The position numbers were made by a program, and so were the translations under genes. Source: Mesorhizobium kowhaii (GTDB lineage: Bacteria; Pseudomonadota; Alphaproteobacteria; Rhizobiales; Rhizobiaceae). From it: a stretch of DNA of 64,000 nt. Below, piece after piece: positions 25,303-35,617 of this stretch. The notes beneath the pieces were generated by a model that did not search any database, was not told where the DNA came from, and saw only the letters and a list, made by a program, of their open reading frames with translations. The number at the start of each line of letters is the position of its first letter. The stretch's first letter is position 1. The DNA lies in assembly GCF_003253745.1 (NCBI RefSeq), contig NZ_MZXV01000013.1:682001-746000 (forward strand). The letters run 5' to 3'.

Positions 25303-26550
25303 CTACTTCTGCGGCGCCTGGTCGATGATCGACTGCATCGTCTCCTGCGCATTGGCTATCGCGCCATCGACGTCGTCGCCGAAGAAGACCTCGTTGATCA
25401 TCTGCGTCCACGGGCCGTTGGCGGAGTTGATCAAATCGTTGAACACCACCGAATAGGGCGTGCGGCCCTTGGCCATCGCCTCGGCGGCGATCTGGTAGCG
25501 CGGATCGAGATCCTTCAGCGCCTCCTTGGCGATGTCGCCGCGCACCGGCAGGCTGCCGTACTTGGCCAGGATGGTCTGGCCCTCGAGCGAATAGGCGAAA
25601 TCGAGGAACTCCTTCACCACGGCGAGTTTCGTGGTGCCCTTGGTGACGACGAAATTGTCGCCACCGGCAAAGGACGACCAGCCGCTGTCCTTGCCCGGCA
25701 GGAAGGTGACGCCATAGTCGATATCGGGATACTGGGTGTTGAGCGCGCCGATGGCGAAGGCGCCGGATGGCGAGATGCCGATATTGCCTGCGGCAAAGGC
25801 GGCAAAGAAGTTGGCGCCGGTGTCGGTCTGCGCGCCTGCCGGTACCAGATCCTTCTTGACCATCGAGCGGTAGAGATCGATGGCGCCGCGCAGCTGCGGG
25901 CTGTCCAGCGTCGCCTTCGAGCCATCCTCGCTGAGGATGTCGCCGCCTGACGCCCAGATCAGCGGCGTGAAGGTGAAGATGTTGCAGCCGCCGCAATTGC
26001 CGGAGAAGTAGAAGCCCTTGACGTTGCCGCCGAGCGCGTTGACCTTCTCGGCGTCGGCGGCGATCTCGGCCCAGTTGGTCGGGCCTTTTTCAGGATCGAG
26101 GCCGGCCTGCTTGAATAGCTTCTTGTTCCAGATCAGCACCGAGGCGTCGGCCGAGAACGGCAGGCCGTAGATGTGGTCCTTGTAGGTGCCGGTCTTCACA
26201 TGCGCTGGCGACAGGCTCGAGAAATAGGGCAGGGACTTCGCCCAGTCGGTGATGTCTTCCAGCTGGCCGGCGGCGGCGAAGGACGGCGTGTAGATCAGGT
26301 CGAGCGACAGTGCGTCGGGCGCCGTGCCGCCGGCTGCCGCCGCACCATATTTCGGGATGATCTCGGCGTTGGGGATGATGTCCAGCTTGATCTGGTTGGT
26401 GTGCGCCTTGTTGTAGGCATCGACGATCCTCGGCATGAAATTCGAGCCGTCGGCGCGCACCCAGATGTTGGCCGTCTCGGCGGCCGCGGCACTGATGCCG
26501 CCACCCAGAACGGCAGCGGCCAGGGCCAGTTTGGCAATCAGATTCCTCAT
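25303..26550 (-). CDS. Sugar ABC transporter substrate-binding protein
   Basis: A 415-residue periplasmic protein with a signal peptide (MRNLIAKLALAAAVLGGGISAAAAE). The CUT1 binding-protein fold is visible: NIWVRADGSNFMPRIVDAYNK, DALSLDLIYTPSFAAAGQLEDIT, YKDHIYGLPFSADASVLIWNK and later GGDNFVVTKGT. It delivers an oligosaccharide to the two permeases. Given the GH127 partner, arabinofuranose-containing sugars are the likely cargo. SD AGGAGG precedes the ATG. First transport gene after lacI. Confidence 0.92.
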   Translation of the reverse strand: MRNLIAKLALAAAVLGGGISAAAAETANIWVRADGSNFMPRIVDAYNKAHTNQIKLDIIPNAEIIPKYGAAAAGGTAPDALSLDLIYTPSFAAAGQLEDITDWAKSLPYFSSLSPAHVKTGTYKDHIYGLPFSADASVLIWNKKLFKQAGLDPEKGPTNWAEIAADAEKVNALGGNVKGFYFSGNCGGCNIFTFTPLIWASGGDILSEDGSKATLDSPQLRGAIDLYRSMVKKDLVPAGAQTDTGANFFAAFAAGNIGISPSGAFAIGALNTQYPDIDYGVTFLPGKDSGWSSFAGGDNFVVTKGTTKLAVVKEFLDFAYSLEGQTILAKYGSLPVRGDIAKEALKDLDPRYQIAAEAMAKGRTPYSVVFNDLINSANGPWTQMINEVFFGDDVDGAIANAQETMQSIIDQAPQK

Positions 26551-26613
26551 GTTCTCCTCCTCCAGGGTTGGCCGCGGTTCGCGGCTTGGCGCCGATTGCG
26601 CGGCGCTTGGTTT

Positions 26614-27651
26614 TCAGCCATCCAGCGGATGGCCGCATGACTGCCGCACCACCAGCCGGCACGGCAGTTTTCGAATGCCCGGCGCGGCGGGCTGGCCGCC
26701 GACCAGCGACAGCAGGGTCAGCCCCGCCTCGCGCCCGAGGGCGACCAGGTTCATGTCGACCGAAGTCAGCGGCGGGCGCGTCGCCTCGGCCACGATCTCC
26801 CAATTGTCGAAACCGATGACGCCGACATCGCCGGGAACGTTCAGGCCGCGCTCGCGCAAGGCATCGATGACGCCGCGCGCGATCTGGTCGTTGCCGCAAA
26901 AGACGGCGTCCGGCCGTTCATTCCTGCTGTCGAACAGCTGCGCCACCGCCTCGTGACCCCAGGCTTCCGACCAGGAGCCGAGCAGCGGCTCGGTCACCGG
27001 CAAGCCGTTTTCGACCAGTACGTCGCGATAAGCCTGCGCCCGCGCATGCACCACGGCGAAGCTCGCGGGCCCCGTCACATGGGCGATGCGCTTGCGGCCG
27101 AGCCGGCACAGATGCTCGACAGCCAGCCGTGCACCGCCGGCATCGTCCGAGACGAAGGCGATGGCGTCGGGATCGGGCTGGGTGAAGGCATAGATCACCG
27201 GGACGCGCAGATTGGACAGGTCGACCGGCAAATGGCGGTCAATGCGCTTGCCGGTGGCGATAATGCCGTCGACGCGCTTGTCGAGCATGGCGTCGACATG
27301 CATCTGGCCGAGGCGTGGATCCTCCTCGACATTGCACAGGAACACCGAGACGCCATTGTCGACCAGCGCGTCTGAAATGCCCGACATCAGCGGCAGCGAG
27401 AAACGGCCATAGGTATCGTTGGTGAGCAGGCCGACGGTGAAGCTGCGCCGCCTGAGCAGGCTCTGCGCTAGGCTGTTTGGCCTGAAGCCGAGACGCCGGG
27501 CCGTCTCGCGAATGCGCTCGCGCGTTTCGGCGGTCATGCGCCCCTGATCGTTGAGCGCCTTCGAGGCGGTGGCTACGCTGACACCGGCCTGCGCCGCCAC
27601 GTCACGCAAGGTGACTGGCTTGGAAAAGATCGGGACAGGTTCCGATGCCAT
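26614..27651 (-). CDS. LacI-family transcriptional regulator
   Basis: A 345-residue repressor. The N-terminal helix-turn-helix is VTLRDVAAQAGVSVATASKALND; the hinge RMTAETRERIRETARRLGFRPN follows, then a periplasmic-binding-like effector domain (VGLLTNDTYGRFSLPLMSGI, FVSDDAGGARLAVEHL, PDAVFCGNDQIARGV). ATG 27651 fits family length; the frame runs longer upstream. It heads the arabinoside operon and probably controls it and itself through the two dyads just upstream. Confidence 0.93.
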   Translation of the reverse strand: MASEPVPIFSKPVTLRDVAAQAGVSVATASKALNDQGRMTAETRERIRETARRLGFRPNSLAQSLLRRRSFTVGLLTNDTYGRFSLPLMSGISDALVDNGVSVFLCNVEEDPRLGQMHVDAMLDKRVDGIIATGKRIDRHLPVDLSNLRVPVIYAFTQPDPDAIAFVSDDAGGARLAVEHLCRLGRKRIAHVTGPASFAVVHARAQAYRDVLVENGLPVTEPLLGSWSEAWGHEAVAQLFDSRNERPDAVFCGNDQIARGVIDALRERGLNVPGDVGVIGFDNWEIVAEATRPPLTSVDMNLVALGREAGLTLLSLVGGQPAAPGIRKLPCRLVVRQSCGHPLDG

Positions 27652-27672
27652 CGCGGCAAAAATCCTTAGCTG

Positions 27673-27752
27673 GGAAAAGGTTTTCTCTTGCAGTTCGTAG
27701 AAACGGCTAGCCTTGCGGCCAACCCAGTCAAAACTGTTGGAAAAACCTTTTC
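27673..27752 (-). promoter_or_regulatory. Two LacI-type operator candidates upstream of lacI
   Basis: GAAAA-GG-TTTTC (27674-27685) and GAAAA-ACC-TTTTC (27740-27752) are two similar short dyads about 66 bases apart. Both look like LacI-family half-site pairs and flank the likely promoter of the operon, so looping repression is possible. Confidence 0.6.
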
Positions 27753-27918
27753 TCAAACCAAGGCTAGGCTACATCCAGGGCTTGTTCAAGGGAAAAGTTG
27801 CAGCCGTCTGCGGGGTGGGATTTTCGCGGCAATTGCGGCCGAGCCGGGCCACCCGTCAGCGAAGTGTTAATCGCTTGCACGCCATGGTGGTCGCCCGCCA
27901 GGACAGCAGAGCCTCGAC

Positions 27919-28995
27919 ATGCCCGACATGCCCGACACGCCCTACACCCCGAAAGGCCCGGCGCGGGCCTCGCAGCCCGGCAGGCTGGCGGGGCACGACA
28001 GCTCCGACGAACGCCGCCGCGAAGCCGCCACCATCGCCCGGCTCAAGGCGGAACTCGCGGCACAGGCGGCGCTGATCGCCAGGCAGGAGCTTTCGCTGGC
28101 CCACAGCCGCAAGATCTTCGACCGCGCCTCGGCCGCCGCGCGCCTCGGCGTGTGGGAATGCAGCCTGCCCGACGAGCGGCTTACCTGGACCGATGTGGTC
28201 TATGACCTGTTCGACCTGCCGCGCGGCTCAGTGCTCGATCGTAGCGAGATCATCAAATGCTATCCGGCGGAGTCGCGCAAGGCGCTGGACAGCTTGCGCG
28301 GCCGCGCGATCGCCGAGCGCAACGGCTTCCATCTCGACGCCGAGATCACCACCTTTGCCGGCCGCAGCCGCTGGATCCGCATCACCGCGACCGTCGAGTG
28401 CGAGGACGGCGTTCCGGTGCGCATCTTCGGCATGAAGCAGGACATCACCGAGGAGAAGATCCTGTCGGACCGGATGCGCTATCTGGCCGAATATGACGTC
28501 ATGACGGGGCTGGCCAACCGCGGCCGCTTCCAGGCGCGGCTTGCGCATGCGGACGAGGGGCGCCCGCTCGGCGTGCTGCTGCTGGTCGATCTCGACGGCT
28601 TCAAGGCCGTCAACGACACGTTCGGCCATGTCGTCGGCGACGAATGCCTGAAGGAGGCTGCGAAGCGCCTTGCGGACGGCTGCGGCGAGGCGGATCTGGT
28701 GGCGCGCGTCGGCGGCGACGAGTTCGCGGTGCTGCTCGGCCCGCATCTCGACCGCGGCGCGGTCTCCGGCCTGGCGCGCGGCATCATCGAGGCGATGGGC
28801 AAGCCGGTCGCGGCATGCGGCCAGTCGCTCAGGCTTGGCGCCTCGGTCGGCATCGCCTTCGCCGCAGCGGGCGCGCCATGCGACCTGTTCATGCAGGCCG
28901 ATACCGCGCTCTATGCCGCCAAGGCGGCAGGGCGCAACACGTTCCGCATCTTCAAGCCTAGCGCCGCCGCGAAAGGCCGCAGCGCCGCGGCCTGA
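27919..28995 (+). CDS. PAS-GGDEF diguanylate cyclase
   Basis: A 358-residue cytoplasmic signalling protein. A coiled-coil-prone region (about 30-68) leads into a PAS domain (70-180, ending FGMKQDITEEK), then a GGDEF domain (185-350). The active site GGDEF is intact at 265-269, so it should make c-di-GMP. The I-site RxxD, nine residues before, reads GEAD, so product inhibition is probably lost. MPDMPD repeats at the N-terminus make the exact start uncertain. No membrane segment. Confidence 0.92.
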   Translation: MPDMPDTPYTPKGPARASQPGRLAGHDSSDERRREAATIARLKAELAAQAALIARQELSLAHSRKIFDRASAAARLGVWECSLPDERLTWTDVVYDLFDLPRGSVLDRSEIIKCYPAESRKALDSLRGRAIAERNGFHLDAEITTFAGRSRWIRITATVECEDGVPVRIFGMKQDITEEKILSDRMRYLAEYDVMTGLANRGRFQARLAHADEGRPLGVLLLVDLDGFKAVNDTFGHVVGDECLKEAAKRLADGCGEADLVARVGGDEFAVLLGPHLDRGAVSGLARGIIEAMGKPVAACGQSLRLGASVGIAFAAAGAPCDLFMQADTALYAAKAAGRNTFRIFKPSAAAKGRSAAA

Positions 28996-29162
28996 GGACC
29001 AGGCTGCGGCTTGTTGCATGGCCTCGCCGACTGGGCCCGCGCATCTTTCACCAATGCAGTCCCTATCTGCATTTGGCATGCAGGGCGCTCGCGAAAAGAG
29101 TGCTATGAAAGGCAAGCGAGCATCCTTGCTCCGGCTCCTTCCCAATATCTGAGGTCATTTCC

Positions 29163-29369
29163 GTGCGTGAACCGTCGCTGCTGCCCGTGTTTGGAAAACT
29201 TGGCGCCAAGTCGCCTGTCGCCACCGTCACGGCGCCGGTCTCGTCGGCAAGTGTCGCGTTGCGGCTGCGGGAGTTTCTGGCCGCGCATGGCGGCATGGTG
29301 CTGAAGCTGTCGGTCGTCGCCTGGACAGTGCTGATCCTGGCCGCGGTGTTCTTCATGATGCAGGGCTGA
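29163..29369 (+). CDS. Small single-span membrane protein
   Basis: A 68-residue protein with a polar N-terminal half and one helix (about 47-66, VLKLSVVAWTVLILAAVFFMM). GTG at 29163 is preceded by GAGG at seven bases. It lies six bases before another small gene on the same strand, so the two are probably cotranscribed. No family recognised. Confidence 0.55.
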   Translation: MREPSLLPVFGKLGAKSPVATVTAPVSSASVALRLREFLAAHGGMVLKLSVVAWTVLILAAVFFMMQG

Positions 29370-29374
29370 CCGGC

Positions 29375-29566
29375 ATGGCCAGTCGCTACACGCTGCGCAT
29401 GGAGCTGCCCCAGAGCTGGACCATCATCGATGTCTTCACCGGCCAGCCTGCCGTGATCCGGCAAAAGGTGATGGTCGGGATGGGCCCGCGCGAGGCCGAG
29501 GACATGGTCGTGCAGATGAATGTCCGTGACGTCAAGCGCCGCGAGAGGGCGGAGCGCAAGTCCTGA
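29375..29566 (+). CDS. Conserved small hypothetical protein
   Basis: A 63-residue soluble protein, MASRYTLRMELPQSWTIIDVFTGQPA, then VGMGPREAEDMVVQMNVRD and a basic tail. The look (an opening beta pair and one helix) is of a compact domain. It follows the small membrane protein by five bases. I do not recognise the family. Confidence 0.6.
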   Translation: MASRYTLRMELPQSWTIIDVFTGQPAVIRQKVMVGMGPREAEDMVVQMNVRDVKRRERAERKS

Positions 29567-29638
29567 CCTGTCCAGCCACTGCCGAGGGCGACGTTTGGCC
29601 GCCGGCAGAGCTGCCGCACCGCAAATCAGAGGTCCCCC

Positions 29639-29860
29639 GTGAGAGCCAGCCTGAAGCAGAAGATACTGGAGGTCTGCGACCGCAAGATTTCCGAAAAGGG
29701 GCCTGGCGTCGGCCTATCGTTCTACGCGTTCTTCGCCAACCGGAACGACGACCCCGACCTGTTGATGGAAGCCGCCGAATGGTGGATCAGAACCCACCGC
29801 CTCGACCATTTTGAAAAGGCTGAAAAGATACGCACCATGGTCGAGAAGATGGACTTTTAA
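29639..29860 (+). CDS. Small helical protein, DUF6500-like
   Basis: A 73-residue protein with a GTG start and AGAGG upstream. The segment KISEKGPGVGLSFYAFFANR, with MEAAEWWIRTHRLDHFEKAEKI after it, matches what I recall of DUF6500, a small rhizobial family without known function. It is the last of three small genes on this strand before the repeat at 29872. Confidence 0.65.
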   Translation: MRASLKQKILEVCDRKISEKGPGVGLSFYAFFANRNDDPDLLMEAAEWWIRTHRLDHFEKAEKIRTMVEKMDF

Positions 29861-29871
29861 TCTTCGTTTCC

Positions 29872-29919
29872 ATGCATGTCGTTGTCTCAAAACCGAGGCC
29901 GCTTTCGAGCGACATGCAT
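29872..29919. repeat. Dispersed palindromic repeat, copy A
   Basis: ATGCATGTCG (29872-29881) and CGACATGCAT (29910-29919) are perfect complements around a variable centre containing CTCAAAACCG. The same ends recur at 54868-54916 and 60565-60612. It lies between convergent genes and could terminate transcription. Confidence 0.75.
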
Positions 29920-29927
29920 TGGGCTGA

Positions 29928-30194
29928 TCAGCCGAAATCGGCGGCCGTCAGCACATACATGCTCTTTCGGGTGCGGTCGTAGGCCCTCGACGCCACGTCG
30001 CGGATGGCGCTGCTCTCGGTGTCGAATGTGGCGAGGTAGCCGGCTTCATTGCTCACGGTCGCCGGCTGCATCTTGGCCATGGCATCGGCGGCGACGGAGA
30101 ACGAAATCTGGAACATGCCGTCATGGCCGACGAAGCGAATGCGCTTGCCGGCTTCGTCATAGCTGCGGCTGCGGTTGGGAAAGGTCAGGCTCAT
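29928..30194 (-). CDS. DUF1488 family protein
   Basis: An 88-residue protein opening MSLTFPNRSRSYDEAGKRIRFVGHDG, the usual start of DUF1488 proteins, with a conserved YLATFDTES region and a YVLTAADF end. The function is unknown. Its start overlaps the stop of the upstream 84-residue gene by ATGA, so both form an operon divergent from groES. Confidence 0.85.
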   Translation of the reverse strand: MSLTFPNRSRSYDEAGKRIRFVGHDGMFQISFSVAADAMAKMQPATVSNEAGYLATFDTESSAIRDVASRAYDRTRKSMYVLTAADFG

Positions 30195-30445
30195 GTCTTC
30201 ACCTCCGTCGCGGCGGCCTTCTTGACCACCCGCTTCTTCTTCGGCGTCGGGTTCAGGGCTTCGGCAACGCGGTCTGCCTCTTCCTTGGCCAGTCGCAACT
30301 CCCGCAGCCTTGCCGTCTTGATCTCCCTGGCCCGTGCCTCGGACATGTACTCGGCGGTCGCCTTGTTGCGCTCCGCCGTTTTCTTCTGCTTGTCGACAAA
30401 GCGGGCTTCAGCTTTTTCCATGATCGTCTGATTGCCTTCGGCCAT
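30191..30445 (-). CDS. Small charged helical protein divergent from groES
   Basis: An 84-residue, almost wholly helical protein rich in Lys, Arg, Glu and Ala (MEKAEARFVDKQKKTAERNK, then RAREIKTARLRELRLAKEEA), ending with a basic KKKRVVKKA tail. It may form a coiled coil and bind nucleic acid; no family recognised. ATG 30445 follows AGGGAGA. Translation is coupled to DUF1488. Its promoter region is shared with the CIRCE-bearing groES promoter. Confidence 0.65.
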   Translation of the reverse strand: MAEGNQTIMEKAEARFVDKQKKTAERNKATAEYMSEARAREIKTARLRELRLAKEEADRVAEALNPTPKKKRVVKKAAATEVKT

Positions 30446-30612
30446 CGAAGAAATCTCCCTTGTCCCTGAAATCGTGAAAACGAACTTGTCCGATAAATAG
30501 GCACTCAATCGGCAAAATTCAAATTTTTGAATTATTTGACCAACCGGCGATATCACGAAACCGGGTGGCGAAATAATACTTTTGAATATTTAATTCCGGC
30601 CGCGAATAATTT

Positions 30613-30639
30613 TTGGCACTCCTATCTATCGAGTGCCAA
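30613..30639 (+). promoter_or_regulatory. CIRCE element (HrcA operator) upstream of groES
   Basis: TTGGCACTC-N9-GAGTGCCAA is a perfect 9-base inverted repeat matching the CIRCE consensus (TTAGCACTC-N9-GAGTGCTAA) with one symmetric change. It lies 54 bases before the groES start and should bind the HrcA repressor, encoded elsewhere. Confidence 0.93.
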
Positions 30640-30692
30640 AGCGCCTATAGGAGGGGCGCGGCCGCCTATGCCGGCCCCAGAAGGAAGTTCTC

Positions 30693-31031
30693 ATGAAGTT
30701 TCGGCCACTCCACGATCGCGTTGTCATCCGGCGCGCCGAAGGCGACACCAAATCCAAGGGCGGTATCATCATTCCCGACAATGCAAAGGAAAAGCCGCAG
30801 GAAGGCGAAGTCATCGCCGTCGGCCCCGGTGCACGCGACGAAAACGGCGCGCTTGTTCCACTTGACGTCAAGGCCGGCGACTTCATCCTGTTCGGCAAAT
30901 GGTCGGGCACCGAGGTCAAGATCGACGGCGAGGACCTGCTGATCATGAAGGAAGCCGACATCATGGGCGTCATCGACAAGAGCGAGACGGACGTCATCGA
31001 GAAGGCCACCAAGGCCAAGAAGGCCGCCTGA
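30693..31031 (+). CDS. groES: GroES co-chaperonin
   Basis: A 112-residue Hsp10. The N-terminal [12 protein letters not shown], the mobile loop [28 protein letters not shown] and [15 protein letters not shown] are all present. A Lys/Ala-rich C-terminal extension (about 12 residues beyond the usual 96-104) is seen. It forms the lid of the GroEL cage. Under CIRCE control; groEL follows 92 bases on with a stable hairpin between. Confidence 0.97.
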   Translation: MKFRPLHDRVVIRRAEGDTKSKGGIIIPDNAKEKPQEGEVIAVGPGARDENGALVPLDVKAGDFILFGKWSGTEVKIDGEDLLIMKEADIMGVIDKSETDVIEKATKAKKAA

Positions 31032-31033
31032 CT

Positions 31034-31064
31034 GGAGCGAAGCGCATCCTTCGGGATGCGCTCC
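31034..31064 (+). promoter_or_regulatory. UUCG-tetraloop hairpin between groES and groEL
   Basis: GCGCATCC-TTCG-GGATGCGC (31042-31061), extended by GGAG/CTCC with a small internal bulge, forms a very stable stem. With no T-run it is more likely an mRNA stability or processing element than a terminator. Confidence 0.65.
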
Positions 31065-31117
31065 GAGCATTGATCTATGGAGGGCAGGGCTCTGCCTTCC
31101 TCAACCGAACTGGATGA

Positions 31118-32761
<1,644 letters not shown>

Positions 32762-32774
32762 GATTCAGCCGGCT

Positions 32775-32805
32775 GCGAAGGTGGTTTCATAAAAGCCACC
32801 TTCGC
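32775..32805 (+). terminator. Hairpin downstream of groEL
   Basis: GCGAAGGTGG (32775-32784) pairs with CCACCTTCGC (32796-32805) around an 11-base loop, 14 bases after the groEL stop. A T-run is not present. Confidence 0.6.
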
Positions 32806-32910
32806 GGGCCTGACCTGAATCTGCCGCGCCGGCTCATCACTGAAGTCAGATAATTACCGCCGGGGGCAGTCTCTCCCGGCGCGCAGGCCTCTAGCCCAGG
32901 AGACGGATCC

Positions 32911-33069
32911 ATGATCACGTTCGTGCAGAAGCCAGAGACGGTCGTCACGACCGAAATCACCGAGGAAAGCCGCTTCGACCGCATCCGCAGGATTGCCGCC
33001 GACAAGCACAAGAAATCCGATTCCGACACGGCAGCGCCATCAAAGAGCGAACCCAAACGCCCGATGTGA
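32911..33069 (+). CDS. Small basic protein downstream of groEL
   Basis: A 52-residue frame, MITFVQKPETVVTTEITEES, then RFDRIRRIAADKHKK and a Ser/Lys/Pro-rich end. AGGAGA lies eight bases before the ATG. Charged and probably unstructured. No family recognised; codon use is like neighbours. Confidence 0.5.
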   Translation: MITFVQKPETVVTTEITEESRFDRIRRIAADKHKKSDSDTAAPSKSEPKRPM

Positions 33070-33357
33070 ATCTTCGGCGCCACCGCTGCTTCCACGCAAC
33101 GCCAGCACCACATCGCGCGTCAGCGGCGCGAGACGATCACGCCGACCGAGCGTGGTCCAGCCGGACACCTTCCTGTCGGCGGTATCGGCGTGTCTGGTAT
33201 TGTTATTATATTAGCTTCAGCGCATATTTATCCGGCAGTGGGTCCTTTGGCTGCCAAGGCGTCCAAGGACGCCTGCGGTCGTTACCGAAAAATAAATCAG
33301 TCCGTGCCGCTCGAATTATTGAGCAGCCACGAGACAGTAACATTCGGAGGAACACCC

Positions 33358-33672
33358 ATGAAAGTGACCATATTGGCAAACTATGCGCCTCATGCCGCCA
33401 AAGGATTGATGCAAGGCTCAGACAGGCAAGCTGCGGTCAAGGCACTTTTTGAAAGCGTTGGCGGGAAGGTGAGCAGCGTGATGTTCACGCGCGGCATCTA
33501 TGACGTCGTTGTCAATGGCGAGGTGCCGGACCAGGCTGCGGGGATGGGCTTATCCCTTGCGGTGCGAGCGAGCGGCTCGCTGACCGAGATGGTTGTACTG
33601 GAAGAACTCGACATGAAGGCAGTGCTCGCGGCTGCCAACAAGGCTGCTGGCGCGTACAAACCCGCGGGCTAA
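33358..33672 (+). CDS. GYD domain protein
   Basis: A 104-residue protein: KVTILANYAPHAAKGLMQGS, then GGKVSSVMFTRGIYDVVV, where GIYD stands for the GYD motif that names the family, and LAVRASGSLTEMVVLEEL. A ferredoxin-like fold is expected. The function is unknown; such proteins are widespread in rhizobia. GGAGG precedes the ATG at 33358. Confidence 0.82.
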   Translation: MKVTILANYAPHAAKGLMQGSDRQAAVKALFESVGGKVSSVMFTRGIYDVVVNGEVPDQAAGMGLSLAVRASGSLTEMVVLEELDMKAVLAAANKAAGAYKPAG

Positions 33673-33851
33673 TGGACTGCCTTATTGATCAAGGCAGCAC
33701 GGTTCGCTGGACGTGCCGTGCTGCCGAGTGTCGGATAGGGCATTTTCTCCCGACTTTCGCGGCGACCGGAATTCACGCTAGTATCGTCCGGTGGTCGTTT
33801 GGTGCAGAGCTTGCGGAAACGGAACCGCGATCCTCGATATGGAGACAAGCC

Positions 33852-34349
33852 ATGTTTGCGGCCAAGGCCATCAAAACGTCAGACAAGGCCGCGTTCTATC
33901 GCGACCTTGCCACGCAGCTGAAGGGCTTGCTCGACGGCGAGCGCGATTCGATCGCCAACGCCGCCAACACCGCCGCGTTGATCTTCCAGATGGTGCCGGA
34001 CCTTAACTGGGCCGGCTTCTATTTCCTGCAATCCGACGAGGAAATGGTGCTCGGGCCGTTCCAGGGCAAACCGGCCTGCGTGCGCATCGCGGTCGGCAAA
34101 GGTGTGTGCGGAACTGCGGTCGAACTCGGCACCTCGATGCTGATCAAGGACGTGCATGATTTTCCCGGCCACATCGCCTGCGACGCCGGCTCGCGCTCGG
34201 AACTGGTCGTGCTGCTCGAAGACGATGACGGCGTCTTTGGCGTGCTCGATCTCGACAGCCCGTTGCCCGGCCGCTTCGACAAGGCCGACCAGGCCGGCAT
34301 CGAGACGCTGGCGGCGATCTATGCCGCCGCGAGCTCGTTCGAGGACTAG
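33852..34349 (+). CDS. msrC: Free methionine-(R)-sulfoxide reductase (GAF domain)
   Basis: A 165-residue GAF-type enzyme. The three conserved cysteines are Cys76, Cys86 and Cys110, with spacings of 10 and 24 equal to Escherichia coli fRMsr (Cys84, 94, 118). Motifs NWAGFYFLQ, VLGPFQGKPAC and GKGVCGT are present. It reduces free methionine R-sulfoxide with thioredoxin as donor. ATG 33852 fits family length; a longer frame upstream is not needed. Confidence 0.93.
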   Translation: MFAAKAIKTSDKAAFYRDLATQLKGLLDGERDSIANAANTAALIFQMVPDLNWAGFYFLQSDEEMVLGPFQGKPACVRIAVGKGVCGTAVELGTSMLIKDVHDFPGHIACDAGSRSELVVLLEDDDGVFGVLDLDSPLPGRFDKADQAGIETLAAIYAAASSFED

Positions 34350-34408
34350 GGCATATTGATATCTAGGTGAGGCCGGCCTGACCTGAATCTCAACATGCCT
34401 GGCCTGGT

Positions 34409-35527
34409 CTAGCCGAACTTCACCAGCATCAGGCTGAAGCAACCGATGAACAGGAAGGCCGAGAAGGCGAGCGCCAGCGGGCGCAGGCCCCGCGAGCGCA
34501 GCTGCGAGATGTCGGCCTGCAGCCCCATGGCGGCCAGCCCCATGGTCAGCATGATGGTGGTGGCGAGCGCCATCGCAGACTTCACTTCGGGCGGCACGGT
34601 GACCAGGCTGTTCAGCGCGACAACGGCGACAAAGGCGGCGACGAACCATGGCATGGGCGGCCGTGCTGCCGTCTGGTCGCGGCTCTTGCGGCGCGCCATC
34701 AGGCCGAGCGCGACGACCATCGGCGCCAGCATGGCGACGCGGGTGAGCTTGGCGACGGTCGCGGTCTCGCCGGACTGGGTGCCGTTCTGGAAGCCGGCGC
34801 CGATGACTTGCGCCACCTCGTGGATGGAGGCGCCGGCCCACAGGCCGAAGGCGTGCTGGTCGAGGCCGAGCACCGGCGCCAGCAGCGGGAAGCCAAGCAT
34901 GGCGACGGTGCCGAACAGCGTGATCGAGGCGACGGCGTAGGTGACGTCCTCGTCGCGCGCATCGGTGACGATGTTGGTGGCGACGATGGCCGAGGCGCCG
35001 CAGATCGAGGTGCCGGCGGCGATCAGCTGCGCCAGCTTGGCGTCGACGCCGATCAGCCGGCCGAGCGTGATGGTGAAGAGGAAGGTGGCGCCAAGGGTCA
35101 GCGCCACGATGCCGACGCCGCCGGCACCGATCGACACCATCTGGCCAAGCGTCAGCTGGAAGCCGAGCAGCACGATGGCGAAACGCAGCAGCCGGCGCTG
35201 CGAAAACGCGATGCCGGCCTTGGCGTGGGCGGGGGTGCCGAGCACGTTGGAATAGATCATGCCGGCGACGACGGCGAGGATCATCGGGCTGAGCAAAGCG
35301 AAGCCGGACACATTGCGGGCCGAGAAGGCGACGCCTGATATCATCGCGACCAGCACGATGCCGGGCACAACGCCGTTCCACACCGAATTGAGGGACTTTC
35401 GCCCTTGGGCGAGTTCGGCGGAAATCAGGCTTTTCGGAATATCGTTCGCGATGTGGGTAAGGGAAGACAATGCAATGCTCCAGGCGGGTACGCTGGAGGA
35501 ATGCCATTCCTGAACCGATCTTTCCAA
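34409..35527 (-). CDS. YeiH/UPF0324 family membrane transporter
   Basis: A 372-residue protein with about ten membrane segments. Conserved blocks: [49 protein letters not shown] and PMVVALGL. Homologues are annotated as putative sulfate exporters near CysB-like regulators, though proof is thin. The long hydrophilic N-terminus suggests the true start may be inside (a TTG starts at 35527). Alone on its strand. Confidence 0.85.
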   Translation of the reverse strand: MERSVQEWHSSSVPAWSIALSSLTHIANDIPKSLISAELAQGRKSLNSVWNGVVPGIVLVAMISGVAFSARNVSGFALLSPMILAVVAGMIYSNVLGTPAHAKAGIAFSQRRLLRFAIVLLGFQLTLGQMVSIGAGGVGIVALTLGATFLFTITLGRLIGVDAKLAQLIAAGTSICGASAIVATNIVTDARDEDVTYAVASITLFGTVAMLGFPLLAPVLGLDQHAFGLWAGASIHEVAQVIGAGFQNGTQSGETATVAKLTRVAMLAPMVVALGLMARRKSRDQTAARPPMPWFVAAFVAVVALNSLVTVPPEVKSAMALATTIMLTMGLAAMGLQADISQLRSRGLRPLALAFSAFLFIGCFSLMLVKFG

Positions 35528-35617
35528 CGAATTATTTTCGTCAGAATGATCGATTTTTACGAACGATTACCGTTTCGCCTCAATGCAGGAATCAGCAGGT
35601 ACTTTAGGCGACGTGCA

